A stretch of 10,581 bases of DNA. Source: an uncultured Ruminococcus sp. (GTDB lineage: Bacteria; Bacillota; Clostridia; Oscillospirales; CAG-272). This document shows positions 1-6,529 of the stretch, piece by piece (the stretch's first letter is position 1; every line of letters starts with the position of its first letter). The notes under the pieces are model-generated. The model did not search any database and was not told the origin of the DNA. It was given only the letters and a program-made list of their open reading frames with translations. Position numbers and translations under genes: made by a program. The stretch is taken from contig CACXCL010000069.1 in assembly GCA_902766115.1 (NCBI GenBank), forward strand, positions 1-10,581, read 5' to 3'.

Positions 1-23
1 ACGATTTTCTCATTTGTTTCCAT
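1..23 (-). CDS. 5' end of a divergent gene, product unknown
   Basis: Only the first seven complete codons are inside the window, reading METNEKI and then continuing past the left edge. The start is supported by signals rather than by protein similarity: a GGGGAGG ribosome site (complement of 31-37) lies 7 nt before the ATG, and a good sigma-A promoter on the same strand lies at 54-82. Nothing can be said about the product. It is divergent from the sigma factor gene at 233, so the two may share the 24-232 control region. Confidence 0.6.
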
Positions 24-53
24 CACGCCGCCTCCCCGGTTTCTTTTATATTG

Positions 54-82
54 ATTGTAGCAGAAACGGGCGCTTTTTTCAA
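54..82 (-). promoter_or_regulatory. Sigma-A type promoter of the left-edge gene
   Basis: On the minus strand TTGAAA (complement of 77-82) is followed by 17 bp and then TACAAT (complement of 54-59). Both hexamers and the spacing fit housekeeping sigma. Predicted transcription starts near 47, leaving a leader of about 24 nt with a GGGGAGG ribosome site before the ATG at 23. Confidence 0.7.
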
Positions 83-110
83 CAACGTAAGGTGGTTTTC
101 CGGCGTTTTG

Positions 111-139
111 TTGACTTTGGCGCCCAAACGGGGTATATT
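111..139 (+). promoter_or_regulatory. Sigma-A type promoter of the ECF sigma operon
   Basis: TTGACT (111-116), 17 bp, TATATT (134-139). Transcription would start near 146, giving a leader of about 87 nt. That leader contains a perfect 9-bp inverted repeat (153-161 with 167-175, CCGTTTTTT against AAAAAACGG). The promoter is of housekeeping type, so the operon need not depend on its own sigma factor, although a second autoregulated promoter nearer the gene cannot be excluded. Confidence 0.65.
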
Positions 140-232
140 TATTTTACAGCGGCCGTTTTTTGAACAAAAAAACGGGGGTGACCCGACTTTTTCGCAATCT
201 CGATCGTTATAAAGGACAGAAGGGGGTGAAGC

Positions 233-739
233 ATGGTGAACGAGACAACCGATCGGAACGGCACCGGGTTCGATGCTTTTTACGAAAGACACTGGAAATA
301 TGTTTACCGGCTCTGCTTCACCTACATGAGAGAGAACGCAGACGCGGAGGATTGCGCCGAAGACGTGTTTGTCAAAGCGCTGACCGGTTCGTTCGTATTT
401 GAAGACGAGACACACGAGAGAAAGTGGCTCACCGTCGTCGCCGCAAACTTGTGCAAAGACAGATTGAAAGCGCACGGAAGGCGGGTCGCGTCCATGGACG
501 ACGAAGCCGTCTCCCGGCTCGCCGCTCCGGAGCGCGAGTCCTTTGACGAGGTGACAGAGGCGGTACTGTCGCTTTCTCCGAAGTTGAAGGACGCGGTGTG
601 GCTCTACTACTACGAAGGATATCCGACAGATGAGATCGCGTCGCTTCTCTCAATCCCGCCGTCAACGGTCAGAAACCGTCTGAGGGACGCGCGGAAGAAA
701 CTGAGAGGAATCCTTGAGGGAGGTATGCGGAATGGATGA
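233..739 (+). CDS. ECF-type sigma-70 family RNA polymerase sigma factor
   Basis: 168 aa, the usual size of an extracytoplasmic-function sigma factor having only regions 2 and 4. Region 2 spans about residues 13-83: an FYERHWKYVYRLCFTYM helix, the acidic ADAEDCAEDVFVKAL segment, and the WLTVVAANLCKDRLK segment that normally contacts the -10 element. Region 4 spans about 108-160 and ends in a helix-turn-helix (YPTDEIASLLSIPPSTVRNR, then LRDARKKLR) that reads the -35 element. The ATG is preceded by AGGGGGTGA at 221-229. The gene overlaps the next by 8 nt (732-739), the tight coupling typical of a sigma gene and its membrane-bound anti-sigma gene. The regulon and the signal are unknown. Family assignment is firm; subgroup is not determined. 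Confidence 0.93.
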   Translation: MVNETTDRNGTGFDAFYERHWKYVYRLCFTYMRENADAEDCAEDVFVKALTGSFVFEDETHERKWLTVVAANLCKDRLKAHGRRVASMDDEAVSRLAAPERESFDEVTEAVLSLSPKLKDAVWLYYYEGYPTDEIASLLSIPPSTVRNRLRDARKKLRGILEGGMRNG

Positions 740-1700
740 AAGAAACAGGATCAAAAGATCGCTCGACAGGATCGAACCCAACGAAGACGCAAAGGAACGT
801 ATGCTCCGGAACGTGTATCTGAAAGCGGAGTCAGACACAAACGAGGCGCGTAAAGCAACGCTTTCGCCAAAGAAGACTGCGCTGCGTATTCTGATCGCGG
901 CTGCTTGTTTTGCGACGGTGATCGCGGCAATCGCAGTCATTCCGAACCTGACCCGGAGACCGACAGATCCGCAGGCCGCAGTTGTCGGCACCTCTCTGTC
1001 GACCGACGAACCGGAGCCGGCGCCGTCCGGAGAAGATAATACGGGCAGGGCGATAGGAGGGAGCGGACCGTTTTGTACCGTTCACGCCATATCGTACCAC
1101 TCGTGGTCCCAAGAAATGATCGAGCTCGTCGGCGAAGAACCTTTCTGGGAGTGGGATCGAAATTGTGAACACATCCTTTTTACCGACGACTGCCATTACC
1201 CGGAAGCAAGCGTATACGGATTCATCAAGTACTTCGACATTCCGAGAGAAGATCTTGAATACGTTTACCTCAATACCCACACATATTACTCCCACGTCTT
1301 AAACCTCGACTTGTTGTATTCCGGCGACGATGAGGCAGTAGAGGCGTTTTACAGGAACACGGAAGAACTCAAGAAAACCGAAGAAAGACGATCGGCGTTC
1401 GCTTGGCTCAAATCTTACTGCAGATACAATGACCTTGACAGGTGGGTCGAACAGTTCGGTACGGACCGGATAACTCCGCAGATAAGTTTCAAATCGATCG
1501 TCGACGCATTCGGGCTGACGCGGCAGGAGGTTGAAAACCTGATCCTTTCCGTCGACAACCCGCCCTATCGCTATTCGGACGATCCCGAGTATTTCTACAG
1601 CTACAACACAGAAGCTTTGTTCGACGGCTCGATGGACGGACTCTCTCCCATTGAGCAGGACGCGATTTTCTGCGGGATCGAAGACTATATGAGCGAATGA
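732..1700 (+). CDS. Single-pass membrane protein, probable anti-sigma/sensor partner of the ECF sigma factor
   Basis: 322 aa from the ATG at 732, chosen because GGGAGG (718-723) lies 8 nt upstream; a TTG at 714 is a possible but less likely start. The protein has a charged cytoplasmic head of about 50 residues (MDERNRIKRSLDRIEPNEDA, then KERML), one membrane segment at about 51-73 (LRILIAAACFATVIAAIAVI), a Pro/Glu/Ser linker (about 74-110) and an outside domain of about 210 residues rich in Tyr, Asp and Glu. The head lacks the HxxxCxxC motif of zinc-type anti-sigma domains but resembles the short heads of clostridial ECF partner proteins. The outside domain contains two similar units, about 161-205 and 253-305, each with an FDIPREDLE / FGLTRQEVE helix followed by Tyr-rich sequence and a LYSGDDE / LFDGSMD motif. 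The anti-sigma role is inferred from gene order and overlap, not from a recognised inhibitory domain. Confidence 0.7.
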   Translation: MDERNRIKRSLDRIEPNEDAKERMLRNVYLKAESDTNEARKATLSPKKTALRILIAAACFATVIAAIAVIPNLTRRPTDPQAAVVGTSLSTDEPEPAPSGEDNTGRAIGGSGPFCTVHAISYHSWSQEMIELVGEEPFWEWDRNCEHILFTDDCHYPEASVYGFIKYFDIPREDLEYVYLNTHTYYSHVLNLDLLYSGDDEAVEAFYRNTEELKKTEERRSAFAWLKSYCRYNDLDRWVEQFGTDRITPQISFKSIVDAFGLTRQEVENLILSVDNPPYRYSDDPEYFYSYNTEALFDGSMDGLSPIEQDAIFCGIEDYMSE

Positions 1701-1783
1701 GCGCCCCATGTTACCGGATGACAAATCGGGAGAAAAAAGGGAAGGAGTCAGGTCTCCCCGGCGATAAAAAACGGGTTTTCTTA

Positions 1784-1812
1784 TTGACAAAACTCCGCAC
1801 GGGTTGTAGAAT
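1784..1812 (+). promoter_or_regulatory. Promoter of the DUF4870-like gene
   Basis: TTGACA (1784-1789), 17 bp, TAGAAT (1807-1812), giving a leader of about 35 nt. The preceding 1701-1783 holds only a weak terminator candidate for the sigma operon (CCCG at 1757-1760 with CGGG at 1772-1775, followed by TTTTCTT), so some readthrough into this gene is possible. Confidence 0.75.
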
Positions 1813-1853
1813 TGATACGGGTAGTTTACCTAATTTATGCGGAGGTGTATATT

Positions 1854-2243
1854 ATGGCAGATTTTAACGACAAGCTGAATGAGATGAACAACACGAAGGA
1901 CTACACGGCGGAATATGACAAAAACGATATCGAGCAGAACAAGGTCATGGCGATCCTCGCATACCTCGGATGGCTCGTGCTCATCCCCCTGTTCGCCGCG
2001 AAAGAGTCGAAGTACGCTCGTTTCCATGTGAATCAGGGACTCATCCTCGCCATCGTGGAGACAGTGATAATGATCGTGCTGAGCATTCTCACCCTGATCC
2101 CCGTGATCCGCTGGATCTTCTACATCGTGGAAGCTGTCGCCGGTATAGTCTTCCTCGTCATGTGGATCATCGGGATCATGAACGCCGCAAACGGCAGAGC
2201 GAAAGAGCTCCCCGTCATCGGTTCGTTCAGACTCCTGAAGTAA
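1854..2243 (+). CDS. Small DUF4870 / Tic20-like membrane protein
   Basis: 129 aa. The start is the ATG at 1854, preceded by GGAGGTG at 1841-1847; upstream in-frame codons overlap the promoter and are not a credible extension. After a polar N-terminus of about 27 residues comes the family signature QNKVMAILAYLGWLVLIPLF, then AAKESKYARFHVNQG, typical of DUF4870 proteins, followed by two more hydrophobic stretches (about 62-83 and 85-110). The hydrophobic pattern suggests three or four membrane segments. Proteins of this family are common in Bacillota and their function is not established; similarity to the Tic20 import component is structural and says little about the role here. It is a monocistronic unit with its own promoter and terminator. 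Confidence 0.8.
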   Translation: MADFNDKLNEMNNTKDYTAEYDKNDIEQNKVMAILAYLGWLVLIPLFAAKESKYARFHVNQGLILAIVETVIMIVLSILTLIPVIRWIFYIVEAVAGIVFLVMWIIGIMNAANGRAKELPVIGSFRLLK

Positions 2244-2248
2244 TTTTC

Positions 2249-2292
2249 GATAAATTAAAAGGTCGGACAGACGTCCGACCTTTTAATTTATC
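2249..2292. terminator. Bidirectional intrinsic terminator between convergent genes
   Basis: A perfect 20-bp inverted repeat (2249-2268 with 2273-2292) around the 4-nt loop AGAC. The core GGTCGGAC/GTCCGACC is flanked by A-rich and T-rich arms, so the transcript of either strand forms a GC stem followed by a U-rich run. It serves the DUF4870-like gene on the plus strand and the GTPase operon on the minus strand. The TGA stop of the minus-strand gene (2293-2291) lies at the foot of the stem. Confidence 0.92.
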
Positions 2293-3232
2293 AGTAGAAA
2301 GTTGACACCGGGTCCTCCGGCGCGGGCGCAGGCTCGGCTGAAATCAGCCGCATGACCGGCCCTCTCCGTCCGTAGAGTTCGCAGTCCTTGACCGTTATCT
2401 TGCCCTTCACTCTCGCCCACTCCGTTCCGGAGACTTTTTTTACCCCGTTCTCGCAGAGGAGCCCGCTGAAGGCGATGTCCTCCACACAGCAGGTCATCAC
2501 GGGACGACCTATGACGAAGCCGTCGTCGGGGACGTTCGGCATACTGTTGATCTGACCGAGGAACGAGACGGTCTTGCCGTCGTAATTATCGAGATTTTCC
2601 GCCATGTCGCGGTAGAACAGCGCGTAATCGCCGTCTCCGACCTCGATGACCGGAGCGTCAACGTCAAAGGGGAGCGGGTCCTCGATATCGTCGTACGCCG
2701 CCTGACCGTTCACGTTTTCGTAGATGATGTCCGGTCGGCGGGTCACGTTGCGTACCAGCTTGTGGAGCGCGTCGTAGTCGGTGTCGTCGTCGCACCGGTT
2801 GAACAGAACGAGATCTGCGCTGGTCAGCTTGTCCACCACGAGATTTCTCATGTTGGCGTTGTAGACGCCGATGGTGGAGGCGTCAGCGACGAACATCTCC
2901 TGGAAGACGAACCACTCCTGCGGCATCGCCTGAAAGAAGTCGCTGAGGAGCCACATGCCGTTGTATTCCACAATGACGATGTTCGCGCCGTGGGCGCGCA
3001 CGAGAGACGCCAGCTTATCGGGATTCATCCTGCGGGGGGTGTCGATCACCTCGAGAGCCACGTTCTCCGACGCGAACTCCGAGGGGTCCAGTTCCTCCTC
3101 GCCCTCCTCGAACTGGATGACGAGAGTCTTCTGCCCTCTCTCGAAGAAATCCGGCCGGGAGAGTGTCTCGCCGATGAGCTTCGTCTTGCCGGATTCAAGG
3201 AATCCGGTGAAAAGATATACGGGAATATCCAT
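2291..3232 (-). CDS. G3E/COG0523-type GTPase fused to a YcgQ/TIGR03943 (DUF1980)-like C-terminal domain
   Basis: 313 aa from the ATG at 3232; this gives the typical MDIPVYLFTGFLESGKTKL beginning with the P-loop at the N-terminus, and an AAAGG ribosome site lies 9 nt upstream. GTPase features: Walker A GFLESGKT (residues 10-17), an ExxG switch-II motif (E89-G92, EYNG) and an NKxD-like motif NRCD (145-148). The CxCC metal motif of classical COG0523 proteins is absent. From about residue 215 the sequence changes to NYDGKTVSFLGQI, FVIGRPVMTCCVEDIAFSG (Cys248, Cys249), EWARVKGKI and a GPVMRL strand. This pattern matches, from memory, the C-terminal soluble domain of YcgQ/TIGR03943 permease subunits. 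The gene is 16 nt downstream of the other GTPase, clearly one operon. A metal-handling role is inferred; the metal is unknown. Confidence 0.82.
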   Translation of the reverse strand: MDIPVYLFTGFLESGKTKLIGETLSRPDFFERGQKTLVIQFEEGEEELDPSEFASENVALEVIDTPRRMNPDKLASLVRAHGANIVIVEYNGMWLLSDFFQAMPQEWFVFQEMFVADASTIGVYNANMRNLVVDKLTSADLVLFNRCDDDTDYDALHKLVRNVTRRPDIIYENVNGQAAYDDIEDPLPFDVDAPVIEVGDGDYALFYRDMAENLDNYDGKTVSFLGQINSMPNVPDDGFVIGRPVMTCCVEDIAFSGLLCENGVKKVSGTEWARVKGKITVKDCELYGRRGPVMRLISAEPAPAPEDPVSTFY

Positions 3233-3248
3233 TTCCGTCTGCCTTTCT

Positions 3249-4391
3249 TCAGTCCTCAGGGGTAAAGAGCGCCCGGAGGCCTTCTTTATCAAGTCCCGTG
3301 CCGATGACGCAGACCTTGCCGGTCACGTCGGCGGCGCCGGTGCGGACCTCTTTTTCTCCCGGAACGTAGTCGAAGTGGATCCAGGATCCGCCGTCGCCCT
3401 GTACGATGCCCTTGGCGCGGAGCACCATGCCGAATCTTCCGGTCATGAGCTCGTCGAGGCGGTCCTCAATCCCCGAGGCGGTGAACACGCCGTGAGTCTC
3501 GGAGCCCCAGCTCGTAAAGACTTCGTCGGCGTCGTGGCCGTCGTGATGATGATGGTGATGATGGTGCTCGTGCTCGTCGTCGTCATCATCGTCGTCATCG
3601 TGATGATGGTGGTGCTCGTGTTCCTCGTCGTCATGATGATGGTGGTGATGCTCGTGTTCGTCCTCATCATCGTCGTGATGGTGGCACTCGCAGTCGGGAT
3701 CGTCGCACTCCTCGCCGCCGTGGTGATGGTGGTGGTGATGATGCGCTTCCCTCTCTTTTTCCTCCTCGATGAGCCGGCGGAGCTCCTCTTCGAGGGTGTT
3801 TTTGTTCTCCATGGTCTCGAGGATCGCCTTGCCGTCAAGCTGATCCCACGGGGTCGTGATGAGGGGCGCGTTGGCGTTGAGCGAGCGGATGATCGACACC
3901 GCCTCGTCCAGTTTTTCCTTCTTGATCCCGTCGGTGCGGGAGAGGATCACCGAGGAGGCGAATTCTATCTGATTGCGGTAGAACTCCGCGAAATTCTTCA
4001 TGTACATCTTGCACTTTGAGGCGTCGATGACCGTGGTGAAAGCGCCGAGTTCAAGGCCCTCCACGCCCGCGTCGCGTACGGCGCGGATAACGTCGCTGAG
4101 CTTGCCCACGCCGGAGGGCTCGATGAGGATCCTGTCGGGGTCGTACTCCGCCTTGACCTTAGCGAGCGCCTTGCCGAAGTCGCCCACGAGGCTGCAGCAG
4201 ATGCAGCCGGAGTTCATCTCCGTGATCTCGATGCCCGCCTCCTTCAGGAATCCGCCGTCGATGCCTATCTGACCGAATTCGTTTTCGATCACCACAAGCA
4301 TCTGCCCGCTGTACGCCTCTTTTATCAGTTTTTTTATGAGCGTGGTTTTCCCCGCCCCGAGAAATCCGGAAAAAATATCTACTTTCGTCAT
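3249..4391 (-). CDS. His-rich G3E/COG0523 (CobW/ZNG-like) GTP-binding metallochaperone
   Basis: 380 aa from the ATG at 4391, chosen because GAAGGG lies 6 nt upstream; an in-frame ATG at 4418 would be only about 5 nt after the predicted transcription start and has no ribosome site. Motifs in order: Walker A GFLGAGKTT (9-17), ENEFGQIGIDGG (36-47), the metal-binding CxCC (C63, C65, C66 in SGCICCSLVGDF), ExxG EPSG (91-94) and a SRTD base-recognition motif (151-154). A His/Asp/Glu-rich stretch at 217-283 contains 33 His in 67 residues plus three Cys. A CobW C-terminal domain occupies about 290-380. Known COG0523 proteins deliver or store zinc, cobalt or other metals by GTP hydrolysis; neither B12, urease nor hydrogenase genes are nearby, so cofactor-specific roles are not supported. 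Zinc allocation is the best guess, by inference only. Confidence 0.92.
   Translation of the reverse strand: MTKVDIFSGFLGAGKTTLIKKLIKEAYSGQMLVVIENEFGQIGIDGGFLKEAGIEITEMNSGCICCSLVGDFGKALAKVKAEYDPDRILIEPSGVGKLSDVIRAVRDAGVEGLELGAFTTVIDASKCKMYMKNFAEFYRNQIEFASSVILSRTDGIKKEKLDEAVSIIRSLNANAPLITTPWDQLDGKAILETMENKNTLEEELRRLIEEEKEREAHHHHHHHHGGEECDDPDCECHHHDDDEDEHEHHHHHHDDEEHEHHHHHDDDDDDDDEHEHHHHHHHHDGHDADEVFTSWGSETHGVFTASGIEDRLDELMTGRFGMVLRAKGIVQGDGGSWIHFDYVPGEKEVRTGAADVTGKVCVIGTGLDKEGLRALFTPED
3543..3743 (-). repeat. Triplet-repeat tract encoding the poly-His/Asp metal-binding region
   Basis: 201 bp made almost entirely of CAC/CAT (His), GAC/GAT (Asp) and GAG/GAA (Glu) codons on the minus strand, with two 24-bp runs of eight His codons at its ends (3543-3566 and 3720-3743). 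The only other residues are a GGEECDDPDCEC segment. His and Asp codons alternate between C and T endings. The tract lies inside the GTPase gene between its GTPase and C-terminal domains. Unit length is a multiple of three, so slippage would change its length without breaking the frame. Confidence 0.9.
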
Positions 4392-4429
4392 TTTCAGCCC
4401 TTCTTTTCTTTTCAGCATTCTAAAATAAT

Positions 4430-4458
4430 ATTATATCACAAATCTCTCAGAATTTCAA
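4430..4458 (-). promoter_or_regulatory. Promoter of the two-GTPase operon
   Basis: On the minus strand TTGAAA (complement of 4453-4458), 17 bp, TATAAT (complement of 4430-4435), with TGA directly before it forming an extended -10. Transcription would start near 4423, about 32 nt before the ATG at 4391. A 10-bp palindrome ATAATATTAT (4425-4434) overlaps the -10 region; no recognisable Zur box is present. Confidence 0.8.
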
Positions 4459-4517
4459 GAAGGGGCACGAAGCGGAGGCGGGAAGGCGAAAAAAACGTCC
4501 TACTTTTGCGCCGCACC

Positions 4518-4547
4518 TTGAAATGGGGCAGCCCGAAGGTGTATAAT
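4518..4547 (+). promoter_or_regulatory. Promoter of the MATE transporter gene
   Basis: TTGAAA (4518-4523), 18 bp, TATAAT (4542-4547). The leader would be only about 18 nt. It lies back to back with the GTPase operon promoter, the two -35 boxes being about 60 bp apart. Its position rules out the in-frame TTG at 4506 as the translation start. Confidence 0.75.
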
Positions 4548-4571
4548 ATCCGGGAAAGGCAGGCGCGGATA

Positions 4572-5930
4572 ATGGAGAAAAGGTCGAACGTGACAGATTT
4601 TACCGAGGGGAACGTGGCGGGGAAGCTCGTCCGTTTTGCGACCCCTCTTTTTCTGTCCAGCCTGCTTCAGATAGTCTACAACACCGTGGACATGGTGATC
4701 GTGGGCAACAAGATGGGAAAGGTGGGGCTCTCCGCCGTGTCCGTCGGCGGCGACGTGCTGAACTTTCTCACGTTCGTCGCCATGGGATTTTCCAACGCGG
4801 GACAGGTGATCATCGCCCGGATGACGGGCGAGGGCGAGAGGCAGAAGATCGGCCGCTTCATCGGGACCATGTTCCACTTTCTGACGGTCCTTTCCGTCAT
4901 CGCGGGGACGGTGTGCTTTATTCTGCGGGAGCCGATCCTGCGGATCATGCACACGCCGCGCGAGTCCTTCAGCGAGGCGCTGGGATACGCCACGGTCTGC
5001 ATGGCGGGGCTGCTTTTCATATACGGGTACAACGCCATGAGCGCCGTGCTGCGGGGCATGGGCGACTCGCTCAGACCGTTTCTCTTCATCGGGATCGCAT
5101 CCGTGGTGAACGTTCTGCTGGATCTGCTGTTCGTCATGGGGCTCGGCATGGGAGGCGCGGGAGCGGCTCTAGGGACGGTGATAAGCCAGGGGCTCTCCTT
5201 TCTCGGATGCGCCGCCTACGTGATAAAAAACCGGGAGAGGTACGGGATCGAGCTGAAGACCGGCGAGTTTTTGAGGCCGGACGGCGGGATGCTCGGCGAC
5301 CTGGTAAAGCTCGGGGTGCCCATGGCGATCAAAAACGCGTCCATCTCCTTCTCGAAGCTGTTCGTCAATTCCTGGATCAACTCCTACGGCGTGGCGGTGT
5401 CCGCCTTCGCCGGGGTGGCGAACAAGCTCGCCAGCATCGCGAACCTCATTTCGAACTCGTTCAACGCGGCGGGCGCCACCATGGTGGGTCAGAACATCGG
5501 CGCGAGGAAATACGGGCGAATCAAGAGGATCGTCCTGTCGGTCTACGGCGTGACGGTGACTGCGGCGGCGGTGCTGTCCGCGGCGATACTGATCTTCCCG
5601 CGGCAGATATACGGATTCTTCACCTCCGACGGCGACGTCATCGACATAGGGATACGGTTTTTGCCCATCGCGGTGCTGCTGTTCTTCGGCAGCGCGGCGC
5701 GGTCCGGCATGAACGCGCTGATCAACGGAAGCGGCAACTACAAGGTGAACTTCGCCACGGCGATACTGGACGGGATCGTGCTGAGGATCGGGCTGGCGCT
5801 GCTGTTCGGCCTCGCGTTCAACATGAGGGAGACCGGATTTTGGCTGGGCGACGCCCTCGCCGGGTACACGCCGCTGTGGATCGGCATAGTCTTCTACCTC
5901 GGCGGCTGGTGGAAACGAGGGAAGGAATAA
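4572..5930 (+). CDS. MATE family multidrug/Na+ (or H+) antiporter
   Basis: 452 aa, normal for the family, which has 12 membrane helices in two six-helix bundles. It begins EKRSNVTDFTEGNVAGKLVR and continues with FATPLFLSSLLQIVYNTVDM, then VIVGNKMG, the first-helix signature of NorM/DinF-like MATE proteins. The second half repeats the pattern (PMAIKNASISFSKLFVNSWI, then NSYG, about residues 252-275; FNAAGATMVGQNIGARKYGR, about 299-318). The ATG at 4572 is used because the predicted promoter lies just upstream; the ribosome site is weak (GGGAAAGG, more than 10 nt away). Members export cationic drugs, flavins or metabolites; substrate cannot be predicted. It is a single-gene unit, and being divergent from a metal operon does not show a shared role. 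Confidence 0.93.
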   Translation: MEKRSNVTDFTEGNVAGKLVRFATPLFLSSLLQIVYNTVDMVIVGNKMGKVGLSAVSVGGDVLNFLTFVAMGFSNAGQVIIARMTGEGERQKIGRFIGTMFHFLTVLSVIAGTVCFILREPILRIMHTPRESFSEALGYATVCMAGLLFIYGYNAMSAVLRGMGDSLRPFLFIGIASVVNVLLDLLFVMGLGMGGAGAALGTVISQGLSFLGCAAYVIKNRERYGIELKTGEFLRPDGGMLGDLVKLGVPMAIKNASISFSKLFVNSWINSYGVAVSAFAGVANKLASIANLISNSFNAAGATMVGQNIGARKYGRIKRIVLSVYGVTVTAAAVLSAAILIFPRQIYGFFTSDGDVIDIGIRFLPIAVLLFFGSAARSGMNALINGSGNYKVNFATAILDGIVLRIGLALLFGLAFNMRETGFWLGDALAGYTPLWIGIVFYLGGWWKRGKE

Positions 5931-5935
5931 ACAAA

Positions 5936-5969
5936 AGCGGCGCGTCCGAATTGTTTCGGACGCGCCGCT
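5936..5969. terminator. Terminator between the convergent MATE and flavodoxin genes
   Basis: Perfect 15-bp GC-rich stem (5936-5950 with 5955-5969) around the loop TTGT. In the minus direction it is followed by TTTTGTTTATT, a good U-tract, so it should be strong for the flavodoxin gene. In the plus direction it is followed by CAGTTTATT, a poorer tract but probably still functional for the MATE gene. Confidence 0.9.
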
Positions 5970-5973
5970 CAGT

Positions 5974-6462
5974 TTATTCCGTGATCTTTTTGACGAAGCC
6001 GGCGATCTGTTTGTCTACGTCGTAGCCGGCGTTCTTCTTCGGGTCCACGAGGGTCATTTCCGCTTCGAAGGAGTCGATCCCCAGGAGCTTTTTCACCTTT
6101 TCCGCCGCCTTGTCGCCTCCGCCTCCCTTGAAGCAGAGGATCAGGGCTATCTTTTTGCCCCTCAGCCCTTCCCCGTTGTCCCGGATGAAGGTGTTCATCG
6201 GCGGCGCCGGGGAGCTTGCCCACACCGGCGCGGCGAGCACCACCCGGTCGTATTCCTCCGGGCGGAATTCGTAGGGCATCAGCGCCGGCGTGGCGCCGGT
6301 GACGGCGCTCCTGCCGCCCACCAGGAACTTCCTCAGCCCCTTCGCCGGGAACTTCTTCTCCGGGGCGATCTCAACAAGATCCGCGCCCGCCGCGGCGGCG
6401 ACCTTTCCGGCAACGTACTTCGTGTTGCCGCTCATGGAATAGTATACTATCGCAGTTTTCAT
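5974..6462 (-). CDS. Flavodoxin-family FMN protein
   Basis: 162 aa, typical of a short-chain flavodoxin-like protein. It opens MKTAIVYYSMSGNTKYVA, where SMSGNT (residues 9-14) is the loop that binds the FMN phosphate; the isoalloxazine-side loop is represented by APVWASSPAPPM (78-89) and a glycine-rich CFKGGGG turn follows at 110-116. GGAGGGGG sits just before two adjacent ATGs (6465 and 6462); the second gives the usual family N-terminus, but either may be used. An upstream ATG at 6501 lies before the predicted transcription start. Such proteins carry electrons or act as small NAD(P)H-linked reductases; the partner is unknown. Own promoter and strong terminator make it a single-gene unit, although cupin transcripts may read into it. 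Confidence 0.9.
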   Translation of the reverse strand: MKTAIVYYSMSGNTKYVAGKVAAAAGADLVEIAPEKKFPAKGLRKFLVGGRSAVTGATPALMPYEFRPEEYDRVVLAAPVWASSPAPPMNTFIRDNGEGLRGKKIALILCFKGGGGDKAAEKVKKLLGIDSFEAEMTLVDPKKNAGYDVDKQIAGFVKKITE

Positions 6463-6500
6463 CATTTCCCCCTCCGCTGAAATCCTTTTCATCCGTCTCA

Positions 6501-6529
6501 ACTATACCACGGAGCGGGGCGTTTGTCAA
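6501..6529 (-). promoter_or_regulatory. Promoter of the flavodoxin gene
   Basis: On the minus strand TTGACA (complement of 6524-6529), 17 bp, TATAGT (complement of 6501-6506), leaving a leader of about 30 nt. The -35 hexamer overlaps the stop codon of the upstream cupin gene (6526-6528). The flavodoxin can therefore be made independently of the cupin. Confidence 0.75.

Noticed and set aside
2955..4019. 354-aa plus-strand reading frame with long Val/Met runs across the GTPase genes
   Set aside because: It is the antisense of the His/Asp triplet tract (CAY read backwards gives Val/Met) and of well-supported GTPases on the other strand; no ribosome site or known family.
4392..4418. Earlier ATG for the His-rich GTPase
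   Set aside because: It lies about 5 nt after the predicted transcription start without a ribosome site; the ATG at 4391 has GAAGGG and gives the normal family start.
4506..4571. N-terminal extension of the MATE protein from a TTG
   Set aside because: The predicted promoter (-10 at 4542-4547) lies inside the extension, and the family N-terminus begins near the ATG at 4572.
4392..4571. Zur-type operator between the GTPase operon and the MATE gene
   Set aside because: No long AT-rich dyad of the Zur form can be seen; only the 10-bp palindrome over the -10 box.
4913..6025. 370-aa Arg/Gly-rich plus-strand frame inside the MATE gene
   Set aside because: Highly Arg-rich, out of frame with an intact MATE transporter, and crosses the terminator at 5936-5969.
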